Shown here: positions 26,741 to 36,574 of the stretch, piece by piece
Layout: each line of letters starts with the position of its first letter
How positions within the stretch are numbered: the stretch's first letter is position 1
NCBI RefSeq assembly: GCF_000382445.1
Contig: NZ_KB905475.1
Span: forward strand, 248,001 to 312,000
DNA from: Phocaeicola massiliensis B84634 = Timone 84634 = DSM 17679 = JCM 13223
GTDB taxonomy: Bacteria > Bacteroidota > Bacteroidia > Bacteroidales > Bacteroidaceae
Reading direction: 5' to 3'
Length of the DNA stretch: 64,000 bases
Program-made: the position numbers and the translations under genes
The notes under the pieces: model-generated
Told to the model about the DNA's origin: nothing
Seen by the model: only the letters and a program-made list of their open reading frames with translations
The model's database searches: none

Positions 26741-29700
26741 ATGCTAAAAGACATGAAAACGGTTGGAGTGCTGTTGCTCCTTTCTGCGATATCAGCAGGA
26801 ACAGCGTATGCAGTTCCCAAGTGGGGAACGGCTGGCGTAAAAGAGATTCAGCAAAATGGTGTTTGTAACGGAGTAGTAACAGATACGACGGGAGAAACAG
26901 TCATAGGGGCATCTGTAGTGGTGAAAGGAACCACTAATGGTACAATTACAGGTCTCGATGGAGACTTTTCATTATCAGGGGTTACTAAAGGAAGTATATT
27001 GGTTGTTTCCTTTGTGGGTTATCAAAATACGGAAGTAAAATGGAATGGGCAACCGTTAACTATTGTTCTTAAGGAAGATACAAAAGTATTGGATGAAGTT
27101 GTAGTAGTGGGTTATGGTACTCAGAAGAAAGCTAATTTGTCCGGTGCGGTAGCTGCTGTTGATGGGAAGGTATTGCAAGACCGTCCTATTACCAATATTG
27201 GACAGGGATTGCAAGGTGTTGTTCCCAACTTGAATATCACGATGAACAACGGTGGTGCTCCGGGTGCTACTTCCAGTTTTAATATCCGTGGTAATACGTC
27301 ATTGAATGGTGGTAGCCCATTGGTATTGGTGGATAATGTACAGATGGATACCAACTTGGTAAACCCGGATGATATCGAGTCTATTTCAGTATTGAAAGAT
27401 GCGGCTTCTGCTTCTATCTACGGTGCTCGTGCTGCTTATGGCGTTATCTTGATTACAACCAAAAAAGGTAAGAAATCAGACAAACCGACTGTTTCTTTAT
27501 CAGCTACGGGCTATTGGCAGTCACCGGCATTGACTTTCCACAATGTAAACTCTATGCAGTATCTTACTATGATGGATGAAGCTTATCAGAATGATGGTGG
27601 TAGCGGTCATTATTTCAAATCGCAGGTCTATCAGTATGCCGAAGATTACTTTAATGGTAAATACGATTCTCCGGTATTCTTTGATACAGCTTATGATACG
27701 TATAAATACGGATATTGCGGTAATACCGATTGGTGGGACGAATTATATAAAACTTCTTTCTCGCAAATCTATACAGCCAACATCAGCGGTGGTAATGACC
27801 GTACTACTTACTACGCATCTGTAAGTATGAACGAGCAAGGTGGTATTTTGAAAGCAGGAGACGATAAGTACAATAAATATAATGCTAATGTAAATATCTC
27901 ATCCAATATCACTAAATGGTTGAATGTATCGGCAAAGATTGCTCATACTTACACCGATGAGTTGCACCCTACCGGTGGTACTACAGCTATGAACTCTACC
28001 GCTTATTCAGGGCTGTCTTCTTATTCGGGTATGATGAAGGGTGACTTGAGCCCGCTGATGCCAGTAAAACATCCGGATGGACATTACGCCGGACAAGGCA
28101 GCTACACCAATCCTGTAGCCATTATGGAACAAGGTGGTAATGCACAGTACAAGCAGAATGATTTGTGGATGACCGGTGCTGTGAAAATTACTCCTATCAA
28201 AGGCTTGGTAATCAATGCAGATTATACATGGAATTTCTATGGTAAGTCATCTAATCAGCATGTACAGAACTTCTATGATTATACGGCTGTTCCGGGTACA
28301 GAGAACTATTATCCGTGGACTAATCCAAGCAGTGTGACTGTAACCAACAATGATGATTATTACAATGCTTTCAATGCCTTTGCTGAATATACTTTCTCTT
28401 TGAAGGAGAAACATAATTTTAAGGTAATGGTAGGTTATAATCAGGAAAATAAACATAAGAAATATCACTATGCAGGACGTAAGAATTTGATTGATTCTTC
28501 CAATCCTTCGCTGAATCTGGCTTATGGTGACATGGCGATGAACGGTTCGGAAACTCATTGGTCTGTGAACGGTTTCTTTGCTCGTATTAACTATGATTAT
28601 AAGGGCAAGTATTTGTTGGAACTGAACGGACGTTACGATGGTTCTTCTAAATTCCCACATGGTGATCGCTACGCATTTTTTCCATCAGCTTCAGTAGCTT
28701 GGCGTGTGTCCGAAGAAAAATTTTGGGAACCGATTAGAGGATGGTTTGACAACTTTAAGCTTCGTGCTTCTTACGGCTCATTAGGTAATCAGGCATTGGA
28801 TGAAAGTCGCTATGGTAACTTCCCTTATTTGGCTACTTATGGAATCAATACAAAATATGGTGCATTGCTTAACGGAACTCGCCCTGTGGCTGTATCTGTT
28901 CCCGGATTGGTGAGTGCTTCATTTACTTGGGAGACTGTAAACCAGATAGACTTTGGTTTTGATGCTTCTTTCTTTGGTGGACGCTTGAACACTAGCTTTG
29001 ACTGGTATCGTCGTAATACAAAAGACATGCTTACGGCAGGACAGGCTTTGCCGGCTGTTTTGGGAACTTCTGTTCCGCAAGAAAATGCTGCTGACATGAA
29101 AACTGTAGGTTGGGAAGTTTCATTGGAATGGAATGACCGGCTGAGTAATGGATTTGGTTATCATATTAAAGGTGTATTGTCTGATTATCAGGCTAGCATT
29201 ACCAAATTCTCTAATCCTACTAAATTACTTGGTACACACTATGTGGGCGAAAAACTGAACGAAATCTGGGGTTATGTTTCTAATGGACTTTTCCAAAGTG
29301 ACGAGGATGCGAAAGCAGCAGACCAATCTTATCTGTCAGGTGGTAGTTGGGGTGCCGGTGATGTGAAATACGAAGACTTGAATAATGATGGGAAAATCGA
29401 TATAGGAAAGAATACGTTGGATGACTCTGGTGACCGTAAGATTATAGGTAACAGCACTCCACGTTACTCTTATGGTATTACTGCCGGTTTCGATTACAAA
29501 GGGTTTGATTTTGAAATGTTCTGGCAAGGTATTGGTAAGAGAGACTATTGGTTAGGAGGTTCTCAGTTTTGGGGATTCACTGATGAATGGTGTACACCGC
29601 TTACTTCATCTCTTGATTACTGGACAGAAGACAATCGCGATGCTTATTTCCCGCGTCTGCATCACTACGGTGTGAACGGTGGTAACCATCAGGTATCTAC

Positions 29701-29932
29701 TCGTTATTTGCAAAATGCTGCTTATCTTCGTCTGAAGAATGTGGTATTGGGATATACTATTCCACGCAGTATCACTGAGAAGGTGAAAATATCTCGTTTG
29801 AGAGTGTTTGTACAGGGAGAGAATTTGTTGACATTTACTCCGTTGATTGATTCTTACGATCCGGAAACATTGAATAACATGACTTATCCTATTAACAAGA
29901 AGATTTCTGTCGGTTTGAATTTAACCTTCTAA
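26741..29932 (+). CDS. SusC/RagA-type TonB-linked outer-membrane transporter (1063 aa)
   Basis: A signal peptide (MKTVGVLLLLSAISAGTAYA) precedes a carboxypeptidase-regulatory-like domain (residues 45-110, VVTDTTGETVIGASVVVKGT). Then come a TonB-box-like LDEVVVVGYGTQKK and the plug with SFNIRGNTSL and the conserved IESISVLKDAASASIYGARA. The rest is the 22-strand barrel, ending in KKISVGLNLTF with a terminal Phe. It imports glycan fragments with the SusD partner that follows 27 bp later. The neighbouring GH29 alpha-fucosidase suggests a fucosylated glycan as the ligand, but specificity cannot be read from the sequence. Confidence 0.95.
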   Translation: MLKDMKTVGVLLLLSAISAGTAYAVPKWGTAGVKEIQQNGVCNGVVTDTTGETVIGASVVVKGTTNGTITGLDGDFSLSGVTKGSILVVSFVGYQNTEVKWNGQPLTIVLKEDTKVLDEVVVVGYGTQKKANLSGAVAAVDGKVLQDRPITNIGQGLQGVVPNLNITMNNGGAPGATSSFNIRGNTSLNGGSPLVLVDNVQMDTNLVNPDDIESISVLKDAASASIYGARAAYGVILITTKKGKKSDKPTVSLSATGYWQSPALTFHNVNSMQYLTMMDEAYQNDGGSGHYFKSQVYQYAEDYFNGKYDSPVFFDTAYDTYKYGYCGNTDWWDELYKTSFSQIYTANISGGNDRTTYYASVSMNEQGGILKAGDDKYNKYNANVNISSNITKWLNVSAKIAHTYTDELHPTGGTTAMNSTAYSGLSSYSGMMKGDLSPLMPVKHPDGHYAGQGSYTNPVAIMEQGGNAQYKQNDLWMTGAVKITPIKGLVINADYTWNFYGKSSNQHVQNFYDYTAVPGTENYYPWTNPSSVTVTNNDDYYNAFNAFAEYTFSLKEKHNFKVMVGYNQENKHKKYHYAGRKNLIDSSNPSLNLAYGDMAMNGSETHWSVNGFFARINYDYKGKYLLELNGRYDGSSKFPHGDRYAFFPSASVAWRVSEEKFWEPIRGWFDNFKLRASYGSLGNQALDESRYGNFPYLATYGINTKYGALLNGTRPVAVSVPGLVSASFTWETVNQIDFGFDASFFGGRLNTSFDWYRRNTKDMLTAGQALPAVLGTSVPQENAADMKTVGWEVSLEWNDRLSNGFGYHIKGVLSDYQASITKFSNPTKLLGTHYVGEKLNEIWGYVSNGLFQSDEDAKAADQSYLSGGSWGAGDVKYEDLNNDGKIDIGKNTLDDSGDRKIIGNSTPRYSYGITAGFDYKGFDFEMFWQGIGKRDYWLGGSQFWGFTDEWCTPLTSSLDYWTEDNRDAYFPRLHHYGVNGGNHQVSTRYLQNAAYLRLKNVVLGYTIPRSITEKVKISRLRVFVQGENLLTFTPLIDSYDPETLNNMTYPINKKISVGLNLTF

Positions 29933-29959
29933 AAATTAATTTATTAAAGGAATTATATT

Positions 29960-31723
29960 ATGAAAATAAAGAATATATTATTCGTGTCATTATTCGCTGG
30001 AGCCGTTCTTAGTTCTTGTGACTATACCGATTTGTCACCTATAGACTCTATTACAGACAAGACGTATTGGACGACAACCAACGATTTGAAACTTTATGCC
30101 AATGGTCTGTATGGTTTGTTGGCTTCTCCGACTGCTACAGGTGACAATACTAGTGACAACTTTGTACCGAAAGATTATAGTGGCTATTTGTTTAACGAAT
30201 ATACAGTACCGGCCTCGGCATCAAGCAGTAATGGATGGTATTGGAATGATATCCGCAGTTGTAACTATTTCTTGCAGCGTTATCAAACCGTGGAAGGATC
30301 CGAAGCTGAAATTAATAAATACGTAGCTGAAATACGTTTCATGAGAGGTTTGCTGTATTACAGCAAAATAAAGCAATTTGGTGATGTACCTTGGTATGAT
30401 AAAGATTTGCAGACTAGCGATACGGAAGAACTTTATAAAGCCCGGGATAGTCGCGATTTTGTATTGGGTAAAGTGATAGAAGATTTTGAATTTGCTATTC
30501 AGTGGTTACCCGAAAAGTCTGATTCTGAAAAGGGACGTCTTAATAAAGATGCTGCCCGCACGCAGTTGGCCCGTATTTGTCTGTACTTCGGAACTTACAT
30601 GAAGTATCATAATGAAACACCTACTACAGAATGGACTTCACAAACGTTGTTACAGAAAGCGGTGTCTTTGACGGAAACTATGATGAATAGTGGAAATTAT
30701 GACATTGTAAAGGCTTCGGATGCAGGAGCTGCAACGGTAGCTTACGAAGGCTATCCGCTGTATTATGCTAATTTGTTCGTACAGGAAGATTTGTCGGACT
30801 GTAAAGAAGGTATTCTCTGTCGTTTCTATGAAGAAGGAGTGCTGACTCATGAAGTTGGACGTCAGGTAGGTGAAAACGGTACAGGTTTGAGTAAAGATTT
30901 TATTGAATCATTCTTGATGAAAGACGGTACTCCTATTTATAATACAAACTCAGGTTATAAGGGAGATGAAAATCAAGAAGCTGAAATTTCGGGTCGTGAT
31001 CCGCGTCTTTACCAGTTGATTGATAATCAGCATAAGCCTTATAGAGTACAGAATGGAAAACCGAGTCAAAATCCGGTAGCTGACTGTAGCGCCAGCAAAA
31101 GTGTAACTGGTTATCCGTGTACTAAATACCATTCAGCCAATACCAAACAGGCGGAAGCTCGTAATACGTACTATGACTGGTTCGTTTATCGTTATGCCGA
31201 AGTATTACTGATTAATGCAGAAGCGCATGCGGAATTGGGAGATATCAGCCAAAGCATTCTTGATAAAACTATCAACAAGTTGCGCGACCGTGTAGAGATG
31301 GCTCATTTGACTATGAATCCTGTAGCCGATGCTGCTCCTGTTAATTACGGATATCAACTTTCCAATTTGTTGTATGAGATTCGTCGTGAACGTCGTATTG
31401 AATTAGTGGCTGAAAATCACCGTTTGGATGATTTGAAGCGTTGGAATGCTATGAAACTGATGGAAAATCCAAAAACTATGTTTGGCTTGAAGATTACCCC
31501 GACTGTAGAAAAAGAATACGAAGCAGTCAATGTTACATTTGGTGGTGATAAAGGGCGTCCTGTTATAGAATATCAGGGAGCGATTTATCTGTATCAGTAT
31601 CCGTCAAAGGCTATTGATGATGCCGGTCGTAAATGGAGTAATGATGACCGTAGATGGTTATATCCGTTGCCAACTAATGAACTGGTGCTAAATCCTAATT
31701 TGGTTCAGAATCCGAATTGGTAA
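29960..31723 (+). CDS. SusD/RagB-type surface glycan-binding lipoprotein (587 aa)
   Basis: The lipoprotein signal MKIKNILFVSLFAGAVLSSC gives Cys20, followed by DYTDLSPIDSITDKTYW, the usual SusD start. The family markers RFMRGLLYYSKIKQFGDVPW and, near the C-terminus, YEIRRERRIELVAENHRLDDLKRW are present, here split as YEIRRERRIELV and RLDDLKRW. It caps the SusC barrel at the cell surface and binds the incoming oligosaccharide. It forms an operon with susC and is followed by a hairpin terminator. Confidence 0.95.
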   Translation: MKIKNILFVSLFAGAVLSSCDYTDLSPIDSITDKTYWTTTNDLKLYANGLYGLLASPTATGDNTSDNFVPKDYSGYLFNEYTVPASASSSNGWYWNDIRSCNYFLQRYQTVEGSEAEINKYVAEIRFMRGLLYYSKIKQFGDVPWYDKDLQTSDTEELYKARDSRDFVLGKVIEDFEFAIQWLPEKSDSEKGRLNKDAARTQLARICLYFGTYMKYHNETPTTEWTSQTLLQKAVSLTETMMNSGNYDIVKASDAGAATVAYEGYPLYYANLFVQEDLSDCKEGILCRFYEEGVLTHEVGRQVGENGTGLSKDFIESFLMKDGTPIYNTNSGYKGDENQEAEISGRDPRLYQLIDNQHKPYRVQNGKPSQNPVADCSASKSVTGYPCTKYHSANTKQAEARNTYYDWFVYRYAEVLLINAEAHAELGDISQSILDKTINKLRDRVEMAHLTMNPVADAAPVNYGYQLSNLLYEIRRERRIELVAENHRLDDLKRWNAMKLMENPKTMFGLKITPTVEKEYEAVNVTFGGDKGRPVIEYQGAIYLYQYPSKAIDDAGRKWSNDDRRWLYPLPTNELVLNPNLVQNPNW

Positions 31724-31741
31724 TATCTAAAAAAGAATAAT

Positions 31742-31768
31742 ATAGCTGTGCATTTTTTGCACAGCTAT
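31742..31768 (+). terminator. Hairpin terminator after susD
   Basis: ATAGCTGTGCA (31742-31752) pairs exactly with 31758-31768 around a T5 loop, 19 bp after the stop. Confidence 0.7.
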
Positions 31769-31904
31769 CAATAAAGAAGGGTTGAAGCTGTAAATGCTCA
31801 AAGTAGACATTCTAGTCTGTAAAAGCAAAATGTTTCTATTTTATGGGATTATCTTAAAACCCTATGTATGCTATAGTTAATAACATAGTTATTATAATAA
31901 GTGT

Positions 31905-31955
31905 TGAATTTAGATTAACGGGAAGGGGGCAAGGCGTTGTTCCTTTTCTTTTTTA
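31905..31955 (+). ncRNA. Second copy of the small-RNA 3' hairpin
   Basis: The sequence AGATTAAC...GGGGGCAAGGCGTTGTTCC with a TTTTCTTTTTT tail resembles 25465-25511. The stem differs at two pairs that become G-U, so the RNA fold is kept (31926-31943). No consensus promoter was found upstream, so this may be only a terminator or a degenerate copy. Confidence 0.3.
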
Positions 31956-31980
31956 ATCTTCTCTTTTCTCCAAAAAAGTT

Positions 31981-31988
31981 TATCTTTG
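31981..31988 (+). promoter_or_regulatory. -7 box of the GH29 gene
   Basis: TATCTTTG lies 32 bp before the start codon, so the fucosidase gene probably has its own transcript separate from susCD. Confidence 0.55.
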
Positions 31989-32019
31989 CATTATTATATG
32001 CTAACTAATTTATAATTTT

Positions 32020-33906
32020 ATGAAAAAACACGCTAATCTTTTTTGTGTTGGTGCAGCCTTGAGCTTGCTTTGTGCTTGTGAGCCGGTTGTAAAAGCTCCC
32101 GAACCTATTCTTCCGATACCCGAAGCCAAACAAGTGGAATGGCAAAAGATGGAAACATACGCTTTTGTGCATTTCGGTCTGAATACTTTTAATGACCGTG
32201 AGTGGGGATATGGTGATTCTGATCCGAAAACATTTAATCCTGCGAAGCTGGATTGCGAACAGTGGGTGAAGACTTTTGTTGCTGCCGGTATGAAAGGGGT
32301 AATTCTTACAGCCAAACATCATGACGGTTTTTGCCTGTGGCCGACGGGACTGACTGAATATTGTATTCGGAATACTCCTTATAAAGATGGGAAAGGGGAT
32401 ATTGTCCGTGAGTTGTCGGAGGCATGTAAAAAGTATGGCATTAAATTCGCTGTTTATCTTTCTCCATGGGATAGAAATCAGGCTATTTATGGCACACCGG
32501 AATATGTGGACTATTTCTATAAACAACTGCATGAACTGTTGACTAATTATGGTGCGGTGTTTGAAATTTGGTTTGACGGAGCCAATGGCGGTGATGGTTG
32601 GTATGGTGGTGCGAAAGATTCACGTACTATCGACCGGAAGACTTATTATCAGTATGACCGCGCTTATGAAATGATTGATAAATATCAGCCTCAGGCAGTT
32701 GTCTTCTCCGATGGAGGTCCCGGTTGCCGTTGGGTGGGAAACGAGAACGGATTTGCAGGAGCCACTAACTGGTCATTCTTGCGTGCCGGAGAGGTTTATC
32801 CCGGTTATCCTAAATATAGAGAATTGCAATACGGTCATGCTGACGGTAATCAATGGGTGGCAGCAGAGTGTGATGTTTCCATTCGTCCGGGATGGTTCTA
32901 TCATCCGGAGGAAGATAATCGTGTGAAGACAGTAGAACAGCTGACAGACCTCTACTATCGCAGTGTGGGTCACAATGCAACTTTGCTGTTGAATTTTCCG
33001 GTAGACAGAAATGGATTGATTCATCCGGTTGACTCTGCTAATGCAGTGGATTTCCATAAAAATATTCAGAAGCAATTGGCACATAATCTTTTGTCGGGTG
33101 TCGTTGCTGAGGTTTCTGACGAGAGAGGAGGGAAATATACAGCTAAGGCCATGACGGATAATGATTACGATACTTATTGGGCTACCAATGATGGTGTGGT
33201 GTCGGCAACCGTAGAGTTTGATTTGCCGCAACAGGAGAAGGTGAACCGCATGATGCTGCAAGAATATATTCCTTTGGGACAGCGTGTGAAATCTTTTGTT
33301 GTGGAATATAATAAGGATGGTCAATGGTTGCCGGTGAAGTTGAATGAAGAAACGACAACAGTGGGATATAAACGTTTGCTCCGTTTTGAGACTGTAACAA
33401 CCGATAAGCTTCGTGTGAACTTTACGGATGCCCGTGCTTGTCTCTGTATTAATAATGTAGAAGCCTATTATGCCGGAGAGACTGCTGATGTATCGTTTGA
33501 CAATACAGTTGCGGATATAAAGAGCTATCCTTTTACATTAGTCGGCGTAGATGAGTCGGAAGCTAAGAAGTGTGCAGATAAGGATGATACTACAACGTGT
33601 TTTGTAGATGGTAACACGGTAGTTGTTGACTTGGGAGAGGAACAGACTGTTGCTTCTTTCCATTATCTGCCCGACCAAAGTGAATATAATAAAGGTTTAA
33701 TTTCCGGTTATGAGATATCTGTAGGTACGGATGCCAATGCAATAAATAATGTGGTAACTAAAGGCGAGTTCTCTAATATCAAGCATAATCCGATATTGCA
33801 ATCGGTTTATTTCACCCCTGTAAAGGCGCGTTATGTAATGCTGAAAGCAGTGAAGATGGTGAATGAAGGCGAGACAATGGGATTTGCAGAGATTGGTATC
33901 AGATAA
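32020..33906 (+). CDS. GH29 alpha-L-fucosidase lipoprotein with C-terminal F5/8 type C domain (628 aa)
   Basis: The signal ends in LCAC (Cys20), so it is a lipoprotein. The GH29 barrel shows YAFVHFGLNTFNDREWG, TAKHHDGFCLWP and FEIWFDGANG; Asp186 in IWFDG is the family nucleophile. After about residue 350 the sequence changes to beta-rich segments (TAKAMTDNDYDTYWATND, VNRMMLQEYIPLGQRV) typical of a discoidin/F5/8C carbohydrate-binding module. It removes terminal alpha-L-fucose, probably from host glycans delivered by or at the SusCD complex next door. The acid/base residue is not assigned. Confidence 0.93.
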   Translation: MKKHANLFCVGAALSLLCACEPVVKAPEPILPIPEAKQVEWQKMETYAFVHFGLNTFNDREWGYGDSDPKTFNPAKLDCEQWVKTFVAAGMKGVILTAKHHDGFCLWPTGLTEYCIRNTPYKDGKGDIVRELSEACKKYGIKFAVYLSPWDRNQAIYGTPEYVDYFYKQLHELLTNYGAVFEIWFDGANGGDGWYGGAKDSRTIDRKTYYQYDRAYEMIDKYQPQAVVFSDGGPGCRWVGNENGFAGATNWSFLRAGEVYPGYPKYRELQYGHADGNQWVAAECDVSIRPGWFYHPEEDNRVKTVEQLTDLYYRSVGHNATLLLNFPVDRNGLIHPVDSANAVDFHKNIQKQLAHNLLSGVVAEVSDERGGKYTAKAMTDNDYDTYWATNDGVVSATVEFDLPQQEKVNRMMLQEYIPLGQRVKSFVVEYNKDGQWLPVKLNEETTTVGYKRLLRFETVTTDKLRVNFTDARACLCINNVEAYYAGETADVSFDNTVADIKSYPFTLVGVDESEAKKCADKDDTTTCFVDGNTVVVDLGEEQTVASFHYLPDQSEYNKGLISGYEISVGTDANAINNVVTKGEFSNIKHNPILQSVYFTPVKARYVMLKAVKMVNEGETMGFAEIGIR

Positions 33907-33939
33907 GATTGTTCTTTAATTGTTGATGGAAGACAGTAA

Positions 33940-33978
33940 CACCGCAGGGGGGGAAGAAAAACTTCTGCCTCTGCGGTG
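33940..33978. terminator. Bidirectional terminator between GH29 and dprA
   Basis: CACCGCAG (33940-33947) pairs with CTGCGGTG (33971-33978), with a further GAAG/CTTC inner stem. It separates two convergent genes. Confidence 0.65.
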
Positions 33979-33984
33979 ATTATG

Positions 33985-35100
33985 CTATAATAAACGGTAT
34001 ATTCCTCCGGCAAGTACCCGTAGTACCCCTTTCATCTCTAGTTCAAAGAGCAGGGCGCTCATTCGGTTGACAGGAATATTGGTATCTACCACCAATGTGT
34101 TGATTTGCAACCCGTCGGGTCTGCTTTTCAATAACCCTACCACCTTTTCTTCTTCTTCGCTTAAGTCGGGAAACAGTTCTCGTTGCCGGGGTGTGGATGA
34201 TGTTTTTTCTTTATCTTCACTCCATCCCATGGTTTCTACAAAATCTTTGGCTGATAAGATTAGGGCAGCCTGATTGCTTTTTATCAGTTGGTTGCATCCG
34301 GCGGAGAATTCATCATTTATCCGTCCGGGAAAGGCGAAACAATCCCGATGATAACTTCCGGCAACGCCGGCTGTAATCAGTGCGCCTCCTTTGTCGGCAG
34401 ACTCAACAACAATAGTGGCATCGCTCATCCCTGCCACGATGCGGTTTCGCCTGACAAAGTTCTGTCGGTCGGGGTTTGTCCCACTCATAAACTCAGTTAA
34501 CAGTCCTCCCTGTTCCAGCATTTCTATTGCCGTTTTACGATGAGCAGAAGGATAAATGCGGTCCAGACCATGTGCCAATACTCCAATTGTATTGAGGTGG
34601 TTTGCCAATGCAGCGCGGTGAGCATGAATATCTATGCCGTAGGCCAATCCGCTGACGACAAGTACTTCCGGGAGCATTGCGGCTAATTCTTCCAAGAATC
34701 GGATACAGATATCCTGACCGTAGGCAGTGGCATGGCGTGTACCCACGATATTGATTATTTTCAAAGCATTCAGATCAGCGTTTCCCCGATAGTAGAGCAC
34801 AAGGGGAGCGTCATCACATTCACGCAGCCGTGAAGGATAGTCCTCATCGGTCAGTGTCAGACAACGGATGCGGTTCGTTTCGGTAAAAAGAAGCTCTTCT
34901 TCGGCACGACGGAACGCTTCAGGACAATCCAAAGCTTTTATCTGTTTGGGAGAAATACCGGGAACCAGTTCGCAAAGGTCTTTCCGGTTGCGGAATACGG
35001 CAGTGGCACTTCCCAATGCGTCGACCAATTTATGGATGCCGATTAGCCCCAGGCCCGGAATGCGGGTCAGGGCTATGGAATATAGTTGTTCGTCTTTCAT
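33985..35100 (-). CDS. dprA: DNA-processing protein DprA
   Basis: A protein of 371 residues. An N-terminal helix-hairpin region (LTRIPGLGLIGIHKLVDALG) is followed by the Rossmann-like DprA/Smf core with INIVGTRHATAYG, VVSGLAYGIDIHAHRAAL and GGLLTEFMSGT. The C-terminal 65 residues form the DprA winged-helix domain (EEEKVVGLLKSRPDGLQINT). In transformable bacteria DprA loads RecA on incoming single-stranded DNA; in Bacteroides its role is unclear. Its start overlaps the stop of the upstream thioesterase gene by 4 bp (ATGA). Confidence 0.94.
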   Translation of the reverse strand: MKDEQLYSIALTRIPGLGLIGIHKLVDALGSATAVFRNRKDLCELVPGISPKQIKALDCPEAFRRAEEELLFTETNRIRCLTLTDEDYPSRLRECDDAPLVLYYRGNADLNALKIINIVGTRHATAYGQDICIRFLEELAAMLPEVLVVSGLAYGIDIHAHRAALANHLNTIGVLAHGLDRIYPSAHRKTAIEMLEQGGLLTEFMSGTNPDRQNFVRRNRIVAGMSDATIVVESADKGGALITAGVAGSYHRDCFAFPGRINDEFSAGCNQLIKSNQAALILSAKDFVETMGWSEDKEKTSSTPRQRELFPDLSEEEEKVVGLLKSRPDGLQINTLVVDTNIPVNRMSALLFELEMKGVLRVLAGGIYRLL

Positions 35101-35507
35101 TGTTTGTTCAGATAGGGTGCGAAAGTCTCGTCAAACAGAGCACTGTCACCCAATCTGCCGTTTACTACACAAACCGATTCTACGGTTGCTTTGATGGCTA
35201 CCTTCATGTCGGGTAGGCGGAAAATGTCTTGGTAGAATACATACTTGATGCCTTCCTTCTTAAGGTAGAGTTTAGATACGAACTCGTCTCCACTCTTCAG
35301 TGGGGTTTTGAAAGCCATGGTGAGGCGAGCCACTACCGGATCCACTCCTTCTTCGTGCAGTTTGGCAAAGCTGATACCTACCGAAGTGAGGAACTCGTGG
35401 CGGGTATGTTCCAGATAATGTTGGTAATTGGCATTATTCACAATTCCCTGCAGGTCGCATTCATAGTCGCGTACCTTCATTTTTAATTCATAAATATACT
35501 TTTCCAT
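35097..35507 (-). CDS. Acyl-CoA thioesterase, 4HBT hot-dog fold (YbgC-like, 136 aa)
   Basis: The motif YECDLQGIVNNANYQHYLEHTRHEFL near residues 14-40 matches the 4-hydroxybenzoyl-CoA thioesterase pattern (D..G..NN..Y..Y.E..R.E), shown here as its start YECDLQGIVNNANY. The length is typical. It would hydrolyse a short acyl-CoA in the cytoplasm. The gene overlaps dprA by 4 bp. A TACCTTTG box on the minus strand lies only 5 bp before the chosen ATG (35519-35512), so translation might begin at the internal Met at 35483 if that box is the promoter. Confidence 0.85.
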   Translation of the reverse strand: MEKYIYELKMKVRDYECDLQGIVNNANYQHYLEHTRHEFLTSVGISFAKLHEEGVDPVVARLTMAFKTPLKSGDEFVSKLYLKKEGIKYVFYQDIFRLPDMKVAIKATVESVCVVNGRLGDSALFDETFAPYLNKQ

Positions 35508-35560
35508 ATAGCAAAGGTAAGGAAAATTATGTTTCTTTGCAGTGAAACAAGAATAAAGAT

Positions 35561-36502
35561 ATGATGAAACTGTATGCTTCCCCGTTACAGGGCTTCACTG
35601 AAGCCCCGTGGCGCAATATCCACCATGAGCTATTCGGTGGCATTGACGCTTATTACACCCCTTTTGTACGCGTAGAGAAAGGGGAGTTCCGAAACAAGGA
35701 TATCCGAGACATTGAAAAGGAAAACAACAAGGTGACTTGTTTGATTCCGCAGTTGATAGCTTCTACGCCGGCAGAGTTGGAAAAGCTGGTCGGTTTGTTT
35801 TTGGAACGCGGATATCGTGAAGCGGACATCAACATGGGTTGTCCGTTTCCGCTGCTTACCATGCGGCACAAGGGCTCCGGTATTTTGCCTTATCCGTCAG
35901 AGGTTAAAGTGCTTCTGAATGAGCTGGCACATTATCCTGAAATGAAATTCTCAGTCAAGATGAGGCTTGGATGGGAATATTATGATGAGTGGAGACAGGT
36001 GCTTCCGTTGCTGAATGCGGTACCTCTTACACGGATTATATTGCATCCGCGCATAGGTCGGCAGCAATATAAAGGTATGGTATATAAGAAAGAACTGAGA
36101 CTGTTTGCTGAGATGTGCCAGCATCCGCTGGTTTATAACGGTGATTTGCATACACCGGATGATATCCGGCGAATCGAAGAGGAGTATCCCGACTTGGATG
36201 GAGTGATGATAGGGCGCGGTTTGTTAGCCAATCCTGCGCTTGCCATGGAATATCGGGAAGGCATTGTTCTTCCGCGTGAAGAATTATATGCCAAGGTAAA
36301 TGTTTTCCATAACCGTCTGTTTTACCATTACGAGTCTTACCTGCAAGGGGGTACACAACTTTTGAGCAAAATAAAGCCTTATTGGGAATATCTTTTGCCC
36401 GATATGGATAAAAAGCTGAAGAAGGCTATTCTGAAGGCTTCTCATGTAGATAAGTATCTTGAAGCAGTCGGCATTGCTTTGATGTCTAAAAACATACTAT
36501 AA
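35561..36502 (+). CDS. tRNA-dihydrouridine synthase (313 aa)
   Basis: A TIM-barrel flavoenzyme: ASPLQGFTEAPWRN at the N-terminus, the catalytic cysteine in DINMGCPFP (near residue 94), SVKMRLGW for FMN binding, then ILHPRIGRQQYKG and VMIGRGLLANP for the FMN phosphate. It reduces uridines in the tRNA D-loop. Which of the DusA/B/C classes it belongs to is not clear; the sequence is a Bacteroidetes type nearer DusC/DusB. It is divergent from the thioesterase gene. Confidence 0.9.
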   Translation: MMKLYASPLQGFTEAPWRNIHHELFGGIDAYYTPFVRVEKGEFRNKDIRDIEKENNKVTCLIPQLIASTPAELEKLVGLFLERGYREADINMGCPFPLLTMRHKGSGILPYPSEVKVLLNELAHYPEMKFSVKMRLGWEYYDEWRQVLPLLNAVPLTRIILHPRIGRQQYKGMVYKKELRLFAEMCQHPLVYNGDLHTPDDIRRIEEEYPDLDGVMIGRGLLANPALAMEYREGIVLPREELYAKVNVFHNRLFYHYESYLQGGTQLLSKIKPYWEYLLPDMDKKLKKAILKASHVDKYLEAVGIALMSKNIL

Positions 36503-36540
36503 GAATTCTTTCGAAAAGTCAGTTTATCGGGAATTTGTAC

Positions 36541-36548
36541 TACTTTTG
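36541..36548 (+). promoter_or_regulatory. -7 box of fucO
   Basis: TACTTTTG matches the consensus 26 bp before the start codon. No clear -33 element is visible. Confidence 0.5.
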
Positions 36549-36574
36549 TAGCATATCAACTTAATAAAAAAACT

